Notes: a model not told the origin generated them from the letters alone. 64,000 nt of DNA from Skermanella aerolata KACC 11604 (GCF_000936425.1 NZ_AVFK01000004.1:243882-307881), one strand, 5' to 3'. Shown: positions 17,904-26,970, counted from the first letter of the stretch. Numbers and translations: made by a program.

Positions 17904-19075
17904 GCGGACAGGCGGCGGCAGCGTCCATGTCCGGACGTGAAACACGGCGGCTGGTCCTGCTCATCACCCATATGGACCAGGGCGGAGCACAGGAAGCGCT
18001 GCTCCGTCTCGCCCGCGAACTGCGCGCCCGTGGCCATGACGTGGAGACATGGTTCCTTTACGAGAAGTCGACGCTCTACCGGAACGAGGAACGCGTCCGG
18101 GTCCTGCTGCCGGAAGCTTCGCCGGGCGCGTCCGGCTATCTCCAAATCCTTCCCAAGCTGGTCGGCCAGTTGAAAGCGCACCGTCCGGATGCCGTGATCA
18201 GCTTCCTGCCGCTTGCCAACGGCCTGGGACAGATCGCGGCCCGGTTGGCTGGGGTGCGCCACCGGGTCGCCTCCCAGCGCAATCCCGGCTGGAGCTACAG
18301 TCCCCTGATGCAGCGGCTGGACAAGCTGGCCGGAAGCCTCGGCTGCTACACCGTCAATGTCGGCAACTCCCAGTCCGTGCTCGATAGCTTCGATCGTTAT
18401 CCGGCTTCGTACCGGCGACGTCTGACGATGGTCCACAACGGGATCGACTGGCGTCCGTCGGCCCTGGACTCCGCCGCCGCGCGGGCGCGGTTCGGCCTGC
18501 CGTCCGGGCAGCCGGTGATCCTGAACATCGGCAGGCTGGCCGAACAGAAGAACCAGGGGCTGCTGCTCCGGGCGCTGGCCGCTATGTCCGCCGGGCATCT
18601 GGTGCTGGCGGGCGATGGCGAGGACAGGGGTGACCTGGAAGCGGCGGCGGTCCGGCTCCGCATCGCCGACCGGGTGAACTTCCTGGGCGAAGTCAAGCGC
18701 GCCGATATTCCGGATCTGCTGCGCGCCGCCGACATCTTCGCGATGCCGACCCGGTTCGAGGGGCAGAGCAACGCCTTGCTTGAGGCGATGCACGCCGGGT
18801 TGGCGATCGTGTCCAGCGACATCCCGGCCCAGGTCGAGACGCTTGGCGGTCCCGGTCCGGAGGCGGCGGGGGAACTGCTGCCCCTTGACGGCGACGAGGC
18901 CTGGATCACGGCGCTGGAAGCTCTGGTAAGGGACGCGGGACGCCGCGCCGTCCTGGCCGAGCGGGCACGGGTTCGGGCGCAGTTGTTCACCGCCGGGCGG
19001 ATGGCGGACGGTTTCGAGCGTCTTATCGTTCCCACTTCCCATGAAGGCCGGCTCTACCGGCCCCAACCGGGCTGA
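17900..19075 (+). CDS. Glycosyltransferase family 4
   Basis: This second GT-B enzyme has 391 residues. LITHMDQGGAQEALLRLAR begins the N-terminal domain, VILNIGRLAEQKNQGLLL marks the hinge, and FEGQSNALLEAMHAGLAIV is the E-x7-E donor motif. It overlaps the preceding GT4 by 4 bases and is 21 bases from the next gene, so it belongs to the same operon. It probably adds the sugar following that of its neighbour; the specificity is unknown. Confidence 0.87.
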   Translation: MSGQAAAASMSGRETRRLVLLITHMDQGGAQEALLRLARELRARGHDVETWFLYEKSTLYRNEERVRVLLPEASPGASGYLQILPKLVGQLKAHRPDAVISFLPLANGLGQIAARLAGVRHRVASQRNPGWSYSPLMQRLDKLAGSLGCYTVNVGNSQSVLDSFDRYPASYRRRLTMVHNGIDWRPSALDSAAARARFGLPSGQPVILNIGRLAEQKNQGLLLRALAAMSAGHLVLAGDGEDRGDLEAAAVRLRIADRVNFLGEVKRADIPDLLRAADIFAMPTRFEGQSNALLEAMHAGLAIVSSDIPAQVETLGGPGPEAAGELLPLDGDEAWITALEALVRDAGRRAVLAERARVRAQLFTAGRMADGFERLIVPTSHEGRLYRPQPG

Positions 19076-19096
19076 GACTTCGCGGAGTTCCCAGGC

Positions 19097-19936
19097 TTGA
19101 TGTCCCTTGCTTACATCATCACCGCCTACAAGCAGCCGTCGCAGTTTGCCCGGCTGATGGACGTGCTCTGGCATCCCGATGATCATTTCGCCGTGCATGT
19201 CGATGCCAAGACCTCCCCCGAGGTCCACCGGGAGTTCGTTCTGGCCGCCAAGGGCCGCAGCAATATCGAGTTCATCCCGCCGGTTTCGGTGGTGTGGGGC
19301 GGCTTCGGCCTCTGCCAAGCCGAATGGAATGCGCTGAATGCGCTGATCCGACGCCCCGGCTGGACTCACATGATGAACATCACGGCTCAGGACTTTCCGC
19401 TCCGGACGCGTGAGCGGATGATCGAGGAACTGCGCTCCAAACCGGGTGTCAACCATATGCGGGTACTGCCGCTGGCCGACAGCAAACCGCATTTCCGCCG
19501 ACGGTTCCACTGGGTCTGCGTCGAAGCCGGCGGCAAGGTGCGGCGTTTGCCGCTTCCCTATCCGAAGCCGCGCGGGTTCCGGAACGACTGGATCGGCGAC
19601 GGCTGGCACATCCTGACGCGGGAGTTCTGCGAGTGGGCCGTGACGGCACCGGTCGCTCAGGAGTGCCTGCGCTGGTTCCGTCGCGTCAAGCATCCTCATG
19701 AGTCCTGGTATCAGGCCATGATGATGGCAAGTCCCTTCGCCGGCACGGTCGATGCCGACAACAAGCGCTTGATCAAGTGGATGCCGAATTCCGGCAACCC
19801 TCGGGTCCTGACAGCGGCCGACCTGCCCGAACTGGCATCGTCGTCGGCGTTCTTCGCCCGCAAGTTCGACGAAACGGTCGATGCCGAGGTGCTGGACCGG
19901 CTGGCTTCCCGGCTGCGCGGGTCGATGGCCGCCTGA
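19097..19936 (+). CDS. Core-2/I-branching-type glycosyltransferase (GT14-like)
   Basis: The 279-residue protein resembles bacterial beta-1,6-N-acetylglucosaminyltransferase-like enzymes. It opens with AYIITAYKQPSQFARLMDVL, then FAVHVDAKTSP (DxD-like), a conserved NITAQDFPLRT and the C-terminal HPHESWYQAMMM. GT14 members in bacterial capsule loci usually add a side branch. It closes the three-gene glycosyltransferase operon. No acceptor can be assigned. Confidence 0.8.
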   Translation: MMSLAYIITAYKQPSQFARLMDVLWHPDDHFAVHVDAKTSPEVHREFVLAAKGRSNIEFIPPVSVVWGGFGLCQAEWNALNALIRRPGWTHMMNITAQDFPLRTRERMIEELRSKPGVNHMRVLPLADSKPHFRRRFHWVCVEAGGKVRRLPLPYPKPRGFRNDWIGDGWHILTREFCEWAVTAPVAQECLRWFRRVKHPHESWYQAMMMASPFAGTVDADNKRLIKWMPNSGNPRVLTAADLPELASSSAFFARKFDETVDAEVLDRLASRLRGSMAA

Positions 19937-20115
19937 AGCCGGGGCGGAGCAGGCATCGTCCAGCTTTCCTTGACGGTGTCCACACCGTTGGACCGACAGG
20001 TAGACCATCCGGCTGTCCTTCCGCCCGAACTTGGCGGCCATGGGCAGTAAAACCGCGGGAGTCCGCCATCGCGGATCGGTCTATAATGGTTACCACTAAA
20101 GTGGCACAACCCTTG

Positions 20116-20175
20116 CTGATAAGGAAAGCACTGGCGGAGAAGCTGCCGGTCGAAGCGATACAAACACCTTATCAG
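20116..20175 (+). promoter_or_regulatory. Inverted repeat in the leader of the Gly/Ser-rich gene
   Basis: CTGATAAGG (20116-20124) and CCTTATCAG (20167-20175) are perfect 9-base inverted copies 42 bases apart. The right copy ends only a few bases before the GGGAG ribosome-binding site of the gene at 20190. It could fold in the mRNA leader and affect translation, or be a regulator site. There is no direct evidence for either. Confidence 0.35.
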
Positions 20176-20189
20176 GTCGGGAGATTCAC

Positions 20190-20438
20190 ATGAGCACGCA
20201 TGTTGGTATTGAGCAGAGCGGCAAGTCGGGCGGCGAAGCGGTCGGTTTCTCGGGTTCGTCCTCGATGGGCCTCGGCGGCGATGCCTCCGGGATGGCTTCG
20301 GCCGGCGGTCTCGGCTTCAGCAGCGCCGGTTCGGACGCCACCGGCGGCAACGCCCTCTCGGGTTCGAACGCTGCCGGCGCCCTGGGCGGCGACGTGAGCG
20401 ACAACACCCAGATCGGTTCGATCTCCATCAATTCCTGA
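20190..20438 (+). CDS. Gly/Ser/Ala-rich small protein
   Basis: The 82-residue product is almost wholly Gly, Ser and Ala with Asp/Asn near the end and no Cys, Trp, Arg or Pro. It lacks a signal peptide. GGGAG six bases before the ATG and a terminator directly after the stop indicate a separate transcript. Low-complexity glycine-rich small proteins of this kind are seen in alphaproteobacteria, but I do not recognise the family. Its position inside the polysaccharide locus suggests a surface or matrix role, which is only a guess. Confidence 0.6.
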   Translation: MSTHVGIEQSGKSGGEAVGFSGSSSMGLGGDASGMASAGGLGFSSAGSDATGGNALSGSNAAGALGGDVSDNTQIGSISINS

Positions 20439-20464
20439 TGGATGATCCCGGTTTCGGGATGTGC

Positions 20465-20498
20465 GGAAAGGCGCGGCTTCGACAGCCGCGCCTTTTCC
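20465..20498 (+). terminator. Intrinsic terminator
   Basis: The stem GGAAAGGCGCGGCT (20465-20478) pairs with 20484-20498 across a TCGAC loop, with TTTT inside the descending arm. It closes the Gly/Ser-rich gene and faces the end of the convergent membrane-protein gene. Confidence 0.7.
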
Positions 20499-20514
20499 GT
20501 TTCCGGAAACCCCG

Positions 20515-22074
20515 TCAGGAGATGGCGGGGCGCCGGCCAGGGGCATAGTCGGTGCCGGCCGCCGTGCGCGGCGCCAGCGCCTTTACCCGGACCCAGTCGG
20601 CGGCGAAGATCCACGATACAGCGATGCAGGGCCAGATTGGCACCAGATAACGCACCCCGCCGACATCGCCGAGAGCGGTCATGCTGATCGTACCGGCATA
20701 GAGGATCGCGGAAGAACCGATGATCTGAAGATCCAAGTCGATCGGCCGGCGCCGGACCGCGGTTACGACCATCACCAGGATCCCGCCGATCCCAATGACG
20801 TAGAAGCCGTAATAGATCACCCGGAAAGCGACGACCGTGGCCGTGCCGCGCTGGGCGTCGCCGATGCCGATTTCCATTTTGAGCAGGCGGGGACCGGATT
20901 CATATTCCCAATTCTCGTCGCCGTCATAGGGCCAGGGCGCCAGCCGCTCGACATCGGCGCGAGCCGTGTCCGCCTCGGCCGGAGTCATGATCGGGGCGAG
21001 GGTGACCAGCGCCATGAACTCGCGCCAGGACAGTTCCAGATATCCCGCGCGGTCCCTGGACACGATGGCGCTCGCGATGTCACGGACATACAGTTCGCGG
21101 TCCCAGCCGTCGGCATGGTTGTACCTGTCCCGGTACATCGGGAACAGGACCCCGAAGCGTAGATAGTTGACATAGGTCTGCGAAATCAGTGTCCGCGCCC
21201 GGTCGTTCTCCATCTGGTCGAGGCGGCTGACGACCGGCTCCATGATGCGGGCAAGTTCGGATACCGGTTCCTGCAGGGGTGTACCGGCGAACTCGCCGGC
21301 ATGCTTCGGCGCCAGCAGCATCGCCTTGCCGAGCAGGCCGGTGCCATGGTTGCTGTTGGTGCCCGTAAAGCCGTGGACCGTGTAGTTGACCGCATAGATG
21401 GAGCCGTAGCTGACCAGGACAGTCAGCACGAAGGCGCCGGCCATCCGGGCTAGGCTGACCCGAAGCGCCAGCCATGAATAAAGCCCGATGACGATCAGGA
21501 AGGGCAGGTACACTTGGCCCGCCGGCCGGATCGCGATGTTGAGCGCGGCGACGGCGCAGATCAGGACGAACCAGGACAGGCGGCGGGTCCGGTAGAACTG
21601 GATCAGCGCACCCAGTGCCACCATGGCCGACGAAGTGACCAGCGACTCGGTAACCGCGATATAGTTGTAGATGGTCGTCACGATGTTGCCGTACAGCAGC
21701 ACGGTCAATGCCAGCGTAAGGACCAGCGAGCGCGTCGCCTTCAATACCACTAGCGCCAGGAAGACGCTGGACCCGAGGAAGATCAGCGTCTGGATTATCA
21801 CGGTGCTGATACGGACATCCGCAATCGACGACATCAGCATCAGGAACGAGGGATAGCCGAAAACCCGGAGCGGCGAGAAGGCCAGATAATCGCGCGTATC
21901 GGCTGCGATCACCTCACGCTTGCCCATCAGCAGGTAGGTCATGGCAATGGTTAGCACCAGCGCCAGAACAATAACTGCGGCGCGGCCCCAAGGACTGCTT
22001 GCCAGCTTGGCGTCGAGATTAAAGAATTTCGTCAGCAGGCTCGGACGGTCGGAGTGCCGCATGTCAGCTTTCAT
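20515..22074 (-). CDS. Polytopic membrane protein, GT-C glycosyltransferase-like
   Basis: The 519-residue protein has about ten predicted membrane helices, the first at residues 33-50. The first large outer loop contains ADTRDYLAFSPLRVFGYPS, which resembles the Asp-containing loop of GT-C (PMT/ArnT-like) enzymes that use polyprenyl-phosphate sugars. A long periplasmic loop lies between residues 230 and 400. Placement at the edge of the polysaccharide locus fits a sugar-transfer role, but the family match is loose and a polymerase-like protein cannot be excluded. Confidence 0.6.
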   Translation of the reverse strand: MKADMRHSDRPSLLTKFFNLDAKLASSPWGRAAVIVLALVLTIAMTYLLMGKREVIAADTRDYLAFSPLRVFGYPSFLMLMSSIADVRISTVIIQTLIFLGSSVFLALVVLKATRSLVLTLALTVLLYGNIVTTIYNYIAVTESLVTSSAMVALGALIQFYRTRRLSWFVLICAVAALNIAIRPAGQVYLPFLIVIGLYSWLALRVSLARMAGAFVLTVLVSYGSIYAVNYTVHGFTGTNSNHGTGLLGKAMLLAPKHAGEFAGTPLQEPVSELARIMEPVVSRLDQMENDRARTLISQTYVNYLRFGVLFPMYRDRYNHADGWDRELYVRDIASAIVSRDRAGYLELSWREFMALVTLAPIMTPAEADTARADVERLAPWPYDGDENWEYESGPRLLKMEIGIGDAQRGTATVVAFRVIYYGFYVIGIGGILVMVVTAVRRRPIDLDLQIIGSSAILYAGTISMTALGDVGGVRYLVPIWPCIAVSWIFAADWVRVKALAPRTAAGTDYAPGRRPAIS

Positions 22075-22294
22075 AACATCGTTCTTGGCGGGATCGTTCT
22101 GATCTCAGGAGAGGGTCGTACATGACGAAACCGGAGTCCTATCCGCGAATCCGTAACTGCTGCAACGCAGCATTGAAAGCTGATTCCACCCGGATCGCCA
22201 ACTCTCAAGGGTGACACCGAACGGATTAATACCGGCGTTCCGGCGTCGAGAAGGCGTCCGGGTACTTACAGGCATGACAACGCACGGGAACGAA

Positions 22295-22323
22295 AAAGGG
22301 CGCCGTCGATGACGGCGCCCTTT
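22295..22323 (-). terminator. Intrinsic terminator of sspB
   Basis: A 13-base perfect stem (AAAGGGCGCCGTC) with a three-base loop is followed on the minus strand by TTTTT. It lies 37 bases after the sspB stop. Confidence 0.8.
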
Positions 22324-22359
22324 GAGACTTGCCTGCCCGGCGATGTTCAGATCCGAAAC

Positions 22360-22866
22360 CTATTTCTTGCGGAAAGCGTCCAAGGTCACGACCTGACCGG
22401 TCTTGCCCTCTTCCGCAGGCTTGGGGCTGCCAAGCTTGGCAGCGTGCTGAGCAGCTTCCTCGGTGACCTCGGCCTCGATCTCTTCGACGCTCGACGGCCC
22501 GTCCTGCGCGCCGAGCGGCTGGAACTGGAGCGCGAAGTTGACCGAGGGGTCTGCGAAGGTGGTGATCGCCGCGAAGGGGACGACCAGCCGCTCATGCATG
22601 TTGTTGAAGCTGAGCGTGACGCCGAATTTTTCCTCGTCCACCTCCAGACCATAGAACTGGTACTGGAGCACGATCGTCATTTCGCTTGGGTACTGGCCGC
22701 GAAGATAATCGGGGATATGAACGTCCGGATCGTGCGTGCGGAAGGTCAAATAGAAATGATGGTTGCCGGGAAGACCCCGCTCACCCGCTTGGCGCAAAGC
22801 CTCGCGGACCACGCCACGCAAGGCGTTTTCAACCATTTTGTCGTATCTGAGGTACTCGGTAGGCAT
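22360..22866 (-). CDS. sspB: ClpXP adaptor SspB, alphaproteobacterial type
   Basis: The 168-residue protein delivers SsrA-tagged proteins to the ClpXP protease. The core YDKMVENALRGVVREAL, HFYLTFRTHDPDVHIPDYL and LSFNNMHERLVVPFAAITTF match SspB. The C-terminal tail (TGQVVTLDAFRKK) is the usual ClpX-binding XB segment after a variable acidic linker. A tmRNA-like acceptor structure lies just upstream on the same strand, a suggestive link to its substrate-tagging partner. Confidence 0.9.
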   Translation of the reverse strand: MPTEYLRYDKMVENALRGVVREALRQAGERGLPGNHHFYLTFRTHDPDVHIPDYLRGQYPSEMTIVLQYQFYGLEVDEEKFGVTLSFNNMHERLVVPFAAITTFADPSVNFALQFQPLGAQDGPSSVEEIEAEVTEEAAQHAAKLGSPKPAEEGKTGQVVTLDAFRKK

Positions 22867-22958
22867 TCCAGGCGCCGCCTCAACCTAATTAATCAGTGTA
22901 AGACACCACTTGATAATCGAGTGGAATCAAAATTCAACGGGAGGTTTCCGCCACTTGA

Positions 22959-23085
22959 TGCCCCCATGTTCCAAAGCCGCAGAGCACGGCTTGGAAGCTG
23001 GCTTGGTGGAGGCACCGGGTACCGCTCCCGGTTCCGCTGCGCTTACTTCGTGTGACGCGTACGGCCACTGCCGGATGCTACCCGG
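22959..23085 (-). ncRNA. tmRNA-like structured RNA, permuted acceptor region (tentative)
   Basis: Read on the minus strand, CCGGG-AGCGGTA-CCCGG (23031-23015) is a T-arm-like hairpin. It is followed directly by UGCCUCC, A and CCA (to 23004). After a 38-base spacer that folds into its own hairpin comes GGGGGCA (22965-22959), which pairs with UGCCUCC and includes a G.U at the third pair, the alanine identity element of tmRNA. This is the arrangement of circularly permuted two-piece tmRNA, the form alphaproteobacteria have. Against it, the loop is not TTC-type and no ANDN tag codons follow before sspB. A weak promoter (TATATT at 23098-23093) precedes it. It may be a divergent gene, a fragment or an integration relic. 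Confidence 0.35.
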
Positions 23086-23257
23086 CATCTGGAATATAGG
23101 CATTTCGATGGCGGTGCGAAAGAGCCTGATTGCCGCAAGGTCTATATTTCTGAAGAGACGATGCGCCGTCCATGGGCCATCTTATCGGCGGTCCGGGTCT
23201 GGTCTAAGCGGCGGTGGAGCGCTAGAGTGCCGCCGGACTTTGCAAGCCGGGGACACC

Positions 23258-24202
23258 ATGCCGCTCACTCCAGAGCAACGCGACGAAATCGATCAGCAGC
23301 GCAGCAATCCGGTTCAGACCAGACGGGCGACCGTGCCGGCGCTGGAGGAAATCCTGTACGAGGCGTTCCCAGCGCTCGATCATGGCTTCGTGCGCGTGAT
23401 CGACTACATGGGCGACGACGGGGCGGTGGTCCAGGCGGCGCGGGTATCGTACGGCCGGGGCACCAAGAAGGTCAGCGAGGATGCCGGCCTGATCCGCTAT
23501 CTGATGCGGCACTGGCACTCGACGCCATTCGAGATGTGCGAAATCAAGTATCACGTCAAGCTGCCGATCTTCGTGGCAAGACAATGGATCAGGCACAGGA
23601 CGGCCAACGTCAACGAGTACTCGGCGCGCTATTCGATCCTCGACAAGGAGTTCTACATACCGGAACCCGAGCATCTGTCCGCTCAGAGCGAGATAAACCG
23701 GCAGGGCCGTGGCGACGTGCTTCAGGGCGACGAAGCGGCCCGTGTACTCGACCTGCTGCGGGAGGATTCCGAGCGCGCGTATCGCGGCTATGCCGAGATG
23801 CTGAACCAGGACGACCAGGGTGCGGCGCTCGACCCGAACCGGTCCGGACTGGCGCGCGAACTGGCGCGGATGAACCTGTCGCTGAACTACTATACGCAGT
23901 GGTACTGGAAGGTGGATCTGCACAACTTGATGCATTTCCTGCGGCTGCGCGCCGACAGCCATGCCCAGTACGAGATCCGGGTTTATGCCGACATCATGAT
24001 CGACATCCTGCAACGCTGGGTGCCGATGACATCGGAAGCGTTCCGGGATTACCGCCTGGGCGGTACCCATCTCTCCGCGACCGGCCTTGCCATCGTGAAG
24101 CGTATGCTGGCGGGCGAAATCGTGGTTCAGGGCGATAGCGGCCTGAGCAAGCGCGAATGGCGTGAACTGATGGAGCAGCTAGGCCGTTCGCCCGACGCGT
24201 GA
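23258..24202 (+). CDS. thyX: FAD-dependent thymidylate synthase
   Basis: The 314-residue ThyX makes dTMP from dUMP using methylene-tetrahydrofolate and flavin. The family signature [15 protein letters not shown] (RHRx7S-type) is intact, with [10 protein letters not shown] before it and [25 protein letters not shown] behind. The ATG at 23258 is chosen; the open frame continues upstream to 22910, but that part covers a structured RNA-like region and is not protein-like. GGGGA precedes the start. The ABC transporter genes begin 57 bases downstream. Confidence 0.93.
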   Translation: MPLTPEQRDEIDQQRSNPVQTRRATVPALEEILYEAFPALDHGFVRVIDYMGDDGAVVQAARVSYGRGTKKVSEDAGLIRYLMRHWHSTPFEMCEIKYHVKLPIFVARQWIRHRTANVNEYSARYSILDKEFYIPEPEHLSAQSEINRQGRGDVLQGDEAARVLDLLREDSERAYRGYAEMLNQDDQGAALDPNRSGLARELARMNLSLNYYTQWYWKVDLHNLMHFLRLRADSHAQYEIRVYADIMIDILQRWVPMTSEAFRDYRLGGTHLSATGLAIVKRMLAGEIVVQGDSGLSKREWRELMEQLGRSPDA

Positions 24203-24258
24203 CGGCATGCCCGGCTGCCGTAGCGATTTCGGGACCGGGGTTGGAAGAGAGAAAAGCA

Positions 24259-25233
24259 ATGAAGAAGATGACCCGCATGGCGGGGGCGGCCCTGGCGCTG
24301 GTCGCGCTGAGTGCTACCGCCGCCCTGGCGCAGGCTCGTGACGCCACCGTCGCCGTGACCGCCATCGTCGAGCATCCGGCGCTGGACGCGACGCGTGACG
24401 GCATCCGGGACGAACTGGCGGCGCAGGGCTGGAAGCCCGGCGAGAACCTCCGGTTCGAGTACCAGAGCGCCCAGGGCAATCCCGGAACGGCTGTTCAGAT
24501 CGCCCGCCAGTTCGTGGGGCAGGGACCCGACGTGATCGTTCCGATCTCGACGCCGTCGGCCCAGGCGGTCGTCTCGGCGGCCCGCGACATCCCGGTGGTT
24601 TTCACCGCCGTCACCGATCCGCTCGGCGCCCAGCTCGTCCGTAACCTCGACAAGCCCGGCCGCAACGTCACCGGCCTGTCGGACCTGTCGCCGATCGCCG
24701 ACCATCTGGCGCTGATCCGGGAGGTTCTGCCCGAGGCGAAGCGTCTCGGCGTGCCGTACAATCCGGGTGAACCGAATTCCGCCACCCTGATCGAGATCAT
24801 CAAGAAGCTGGCACCCGGGCAGGGATTCAGCGTCGTCGAGGCGCCCGCGACCAAGTCTTCGGACGTCCAGGGCGCCGCGCGCGGCCTGGTCGGCAGGGTG
24901 GACGCGATCTATGTGCCGACCGACAACACGATCGTCTCCGCCCTGGAGGCCCTGCTGATCGTCGGCGCGCAGAACAAGCTGCCGGTCTTCAGCGGCGATA
25001 CCGACAGCGTCCAGCGCGGCACGATCGCGACCATCGGGTTCAACTATTATCAGGTCGGACGCCAGACCGGCGAGATCGTCGCGCGCGTGCTCAAGGGTGA
25101 GAAGCCGGGCGATATCCCCGTACGCTCGGCGCAGGGAACCGACCTTCACGTCAACCCGAAGGCTGCCCAGGCGATGGGCGTCACCATCCCGGAAGCAGTG
25201 GTCGCGCGGGCGTCGAAGGTGATCGGTCAGTGA
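24259..25233 (+). CDS. ABC transporter substrate-binding protein (TrpX-like)
   Basis: The 324-residue periplasmic protein has a cleavable signal peptide (residues 1-24, ending ATAALAQA). TLVSPISTPSAQAV-like features (VIVPISTPSAQAVVSAARD), VFTAVTDPLGAQLV and VPTDNTIVSALEALL place it in the ABC_sub_bind family. Members are predicted to bring in tryptophan, tyrosine or other small ligands. Its ATG at 24259 has GGAAGAGAG before it. The permease and ATPase genes follow directly. Confidence 0.85.
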   Translation: MKKMTRMAGAALALVALSATAALAQARDATVAVTAIVEHPALDATRDGIRDELAAQGWKPGENLRFEYQSAQGNPGTAVQIARQFVGQGPDVIVPISTPSAQAVVSAARDIPVVFTAVTDPLGAQLVRNLDKPGRNVTGLSDLSPIADHLALIREVLPEAKRLGVPYNPGEPNSATLIEIIKKLAPGQGFSVVEAPATKSSDVQGAARGLVGRVDAIYVPTDNTIVSALEALLIVGAQNKLPVFSGDTDSVQRGTIATIGFNYYQVGRQTGEIVARVLKGEKPGDIPVRSAQGTDLHVNPKAAQAMGVTIPEAVVARASKVIGQ

Positions 25234-25261
25234 CGGTGCGTCATCGGGTGGAGCACGGGGC

Positions 25262-26179
25262 ATGAGCACCGTGGCCCTGCTGGGTGCGGCGGAACTGGGG
25301 CTGGTCTTCGCCCTGGTGGCGTTGGGCGTGTTCATCTCCTTCCGCGTCCTGGATTTCCCCGACCTGACGGTGGACGGCAGCTTCCCGCTGGGCGCCGCCG
25401 TCGCCGCGACGCTCATCCTGGCCGACTGGAACCCCTGGGTCGCCACCGGCATCGCCATGCTGGCGGGTGCGGCTTCTGGCATCGTCACGGCGACGCTCAA
25501 CGTCCGCTTCAAGATCCTGCACCTGCTTGCCAGCATCCTGACGATGATCGCCCTGTTCTCGATCAACCTGCGGGTCATGGGACGGCCCAACGTCGCGATC
25601 CTGATCCAGGATACCGTGCTGACGCCTTTCTACGATCTAGGCCAGACGCTCGGATTGTCGGACGCCGTGGTCAGGCCGCTGTTCGTCCTGGCGGTCGTGC
25701 TGGTCGTCGTGGCTCTGCTGGCGCGCTTCCTGACCAGTGAATTCGGGCTCGCGATGCGGGCGACCGGCGTCAACGCCCGGATGGCGCGCGCTCAGGGCGT
25801 CTCGACCGACCTGCACATCTATGTCGGCATGGCGCTGAGCAACGCCCTGGTCGGCCTTGCCGGTGCCCTGTTCGCCCAGACCAACGGCTTCGCCGACGTC
25901 ACAAGCGGCATCGGGACCATCGTGATCGGGCTGGCAGCCGTCATCGTCGGCGAGACGGTCGTCCGTTCGCGCGTCATCGTATGGATGCTGGTCGGCTGTG
26001 TCGTCGGCTCGATCCTGTACCGCATCGCGATCCAGGTTGCGCTGAACGCCGATTTCATCGGGTTGCGCGCGTCGGACCTCAACCTCGTGACGGCGCTGCT
26101 GGTCGCGGGCGCGCTGATCCTGCCGCGTATTCGCAATCCTCTGAAAGCCCGTGCGGGTGCGGAGGCCACCTCCCGATGA
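25262..26179 (+). CDS. ABC transporter permease (TrpY-like)
   Basis: This 305-residue inner-membrane permease has eight to nine predicted helices. It opens with ALVALGVFISFRVLDFPDLTVDGS, a stretch typical of this branched-chain-like permease family (here cited only in part, VLDFPDLTVDGSFPLGAA). It overlaps the ATPase start by 4 bases (ATGA) and lies 28 bases after the binding-protein gene. The three genes make a complete importer; the ligand is not defined by sequence. Confidence 0.87.
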   Translation: MSTVALLGAAELGLVFALVALGVFISFRVLDFPDLTVDGSFPLGAAVAATLILADWNPWVATGIAMLAGAASGIVTATLNVRFKILHLLASILTMIALFSINLRVMGRPNVAILIQDTVLTPFYDLGQTLGLSDAVVRPLFVLAVVLVVVALLARFLTSEFGLAMRATGVNARMARAQGVSTDLHIYVGMALSNALVGLAGALFAQTNGFADVTSGIGTIVIGLAAVIVGETVVRSRVIVWMLVGCVVGSILYRIAIQVALNADFIGLRASDLNLVTALLVAGALILPRIRNPLKARAGAEATSR

Positions 26180-26970
26180 TTGCCGCGAAGAACCTGCACG
26201 TTACTTTCGGCCGGGGAACGCCGCTTGAGAAGCACGCCCTGCGTGGTGTCGATCTGGCGATCCCGAGCGGCCAGTTCGTGACCGTCATCGGCTCCAACGG
26301 TGCCGGGAAATCGACCGTGCTGGGGGCGCTCGCCGGCGACGTGATCCCGGAGCGCGGTACCGTTGCGATTGACGGCACCGACGTCACCCGCTGGAACACC
26401 CCGCGCCGCGCCGGTCTGGTCGCCCGCGTCTTCCAGGACCCGATGGCGGGCACTTGCGCCACCCTCTCGATCGAGGAGAACATGGCGCTGGCGGCGGCAA
26501 GGGGCCGTAGGCGCGGTCTAGGCGCTGCGGTCGGAACCCGCCAGCGTGCCGGTTTCGCCGAGCGGATCGCGGAACTTGGATTGGGGTTGGAAAACCGGCT
26601 CAAGGACCAGATGGGCCTATTATCGGGCGGCCAGCGTCAGGCGGTGAGCCTGCTGATGGCGACCCTGGCGGGTTCGCGCATCCTCCTGCTTGACGAGCAC
26701 ACCGCCGCACTTGACCCTTCCACGGCGGACTTCGTGCTCGACCTGACACGGCGGATCGTCGTGGAACATGGCCTGACGACGCTGATGGTCACCCACTCCA
26801 TGCGTCACGCCCTGGACTACGGCGACCGCACGATCATGCTGCACGAGGGACAGGTGGTGCTGGACGTCGGCGGACAGGAGCGGGCCGGCCTGGACGTCCC
26901 CGACCTGCTCGCGATGTTCAGCCGCGTACGCGGCCAGCAACTGGCAGATGATGCGCTGCTGATCGGGTAG
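26176..26970 (+). CDS. ABC transporter ATP-binding protein (TrpZ-like)
   Basis: The ATG at 26176, coupled to the permease stop, gives 264 residues. Walker A is VIGSNGAGKST, the signature is LLSGGQRQAVSL, Walker B is ILLLDEHTAALDP and the switch His is in VTHSMRHAL. An upstream in-frame extension to 25981 runs through the permease gene in another frame and is rejected. It powers the importer made with the two preceding genes. Confidence 0.9.
   Translation: MIAAKNLHVTFGRGTPLEKHALRGVDLAIPSGQFVTVIGSNGAGKSTVLGALAGDVIPERGTVAIDGTDVTRWNTPRRAGLVARVFQDPMAGTCATLSIEENMALAAARGRRRGLGAAVGTRQRAGFAERIAELGLGLENRLKDQMGLLSGGQRQAVSLLMATLAGSRILLLDEHTAALDPSTADFVLDLTRRIVVEHGLTTLMVTHSMRHALDYGDRTIMLHEGQVVLDVGGQERAGLDVPDLLAMFSRVRGQQLADDALLIG

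Noticed and set aside
17708..20041. 777-codon open frame antisense to the glycosyltransferase operon
   Set aside because: It mirrors three clear glycosyltransferase genes in another frame; its translation is low-complexity His/Arg/Gly/Pro, the usual shadow of GC-rich coding DNA.
22910..23257. N-terminal extension of thyX
   Set aside because: The added residues match no ThyX, cross a tmRNA-like region and are followed by a proper ATG with ribosome site at 23258.
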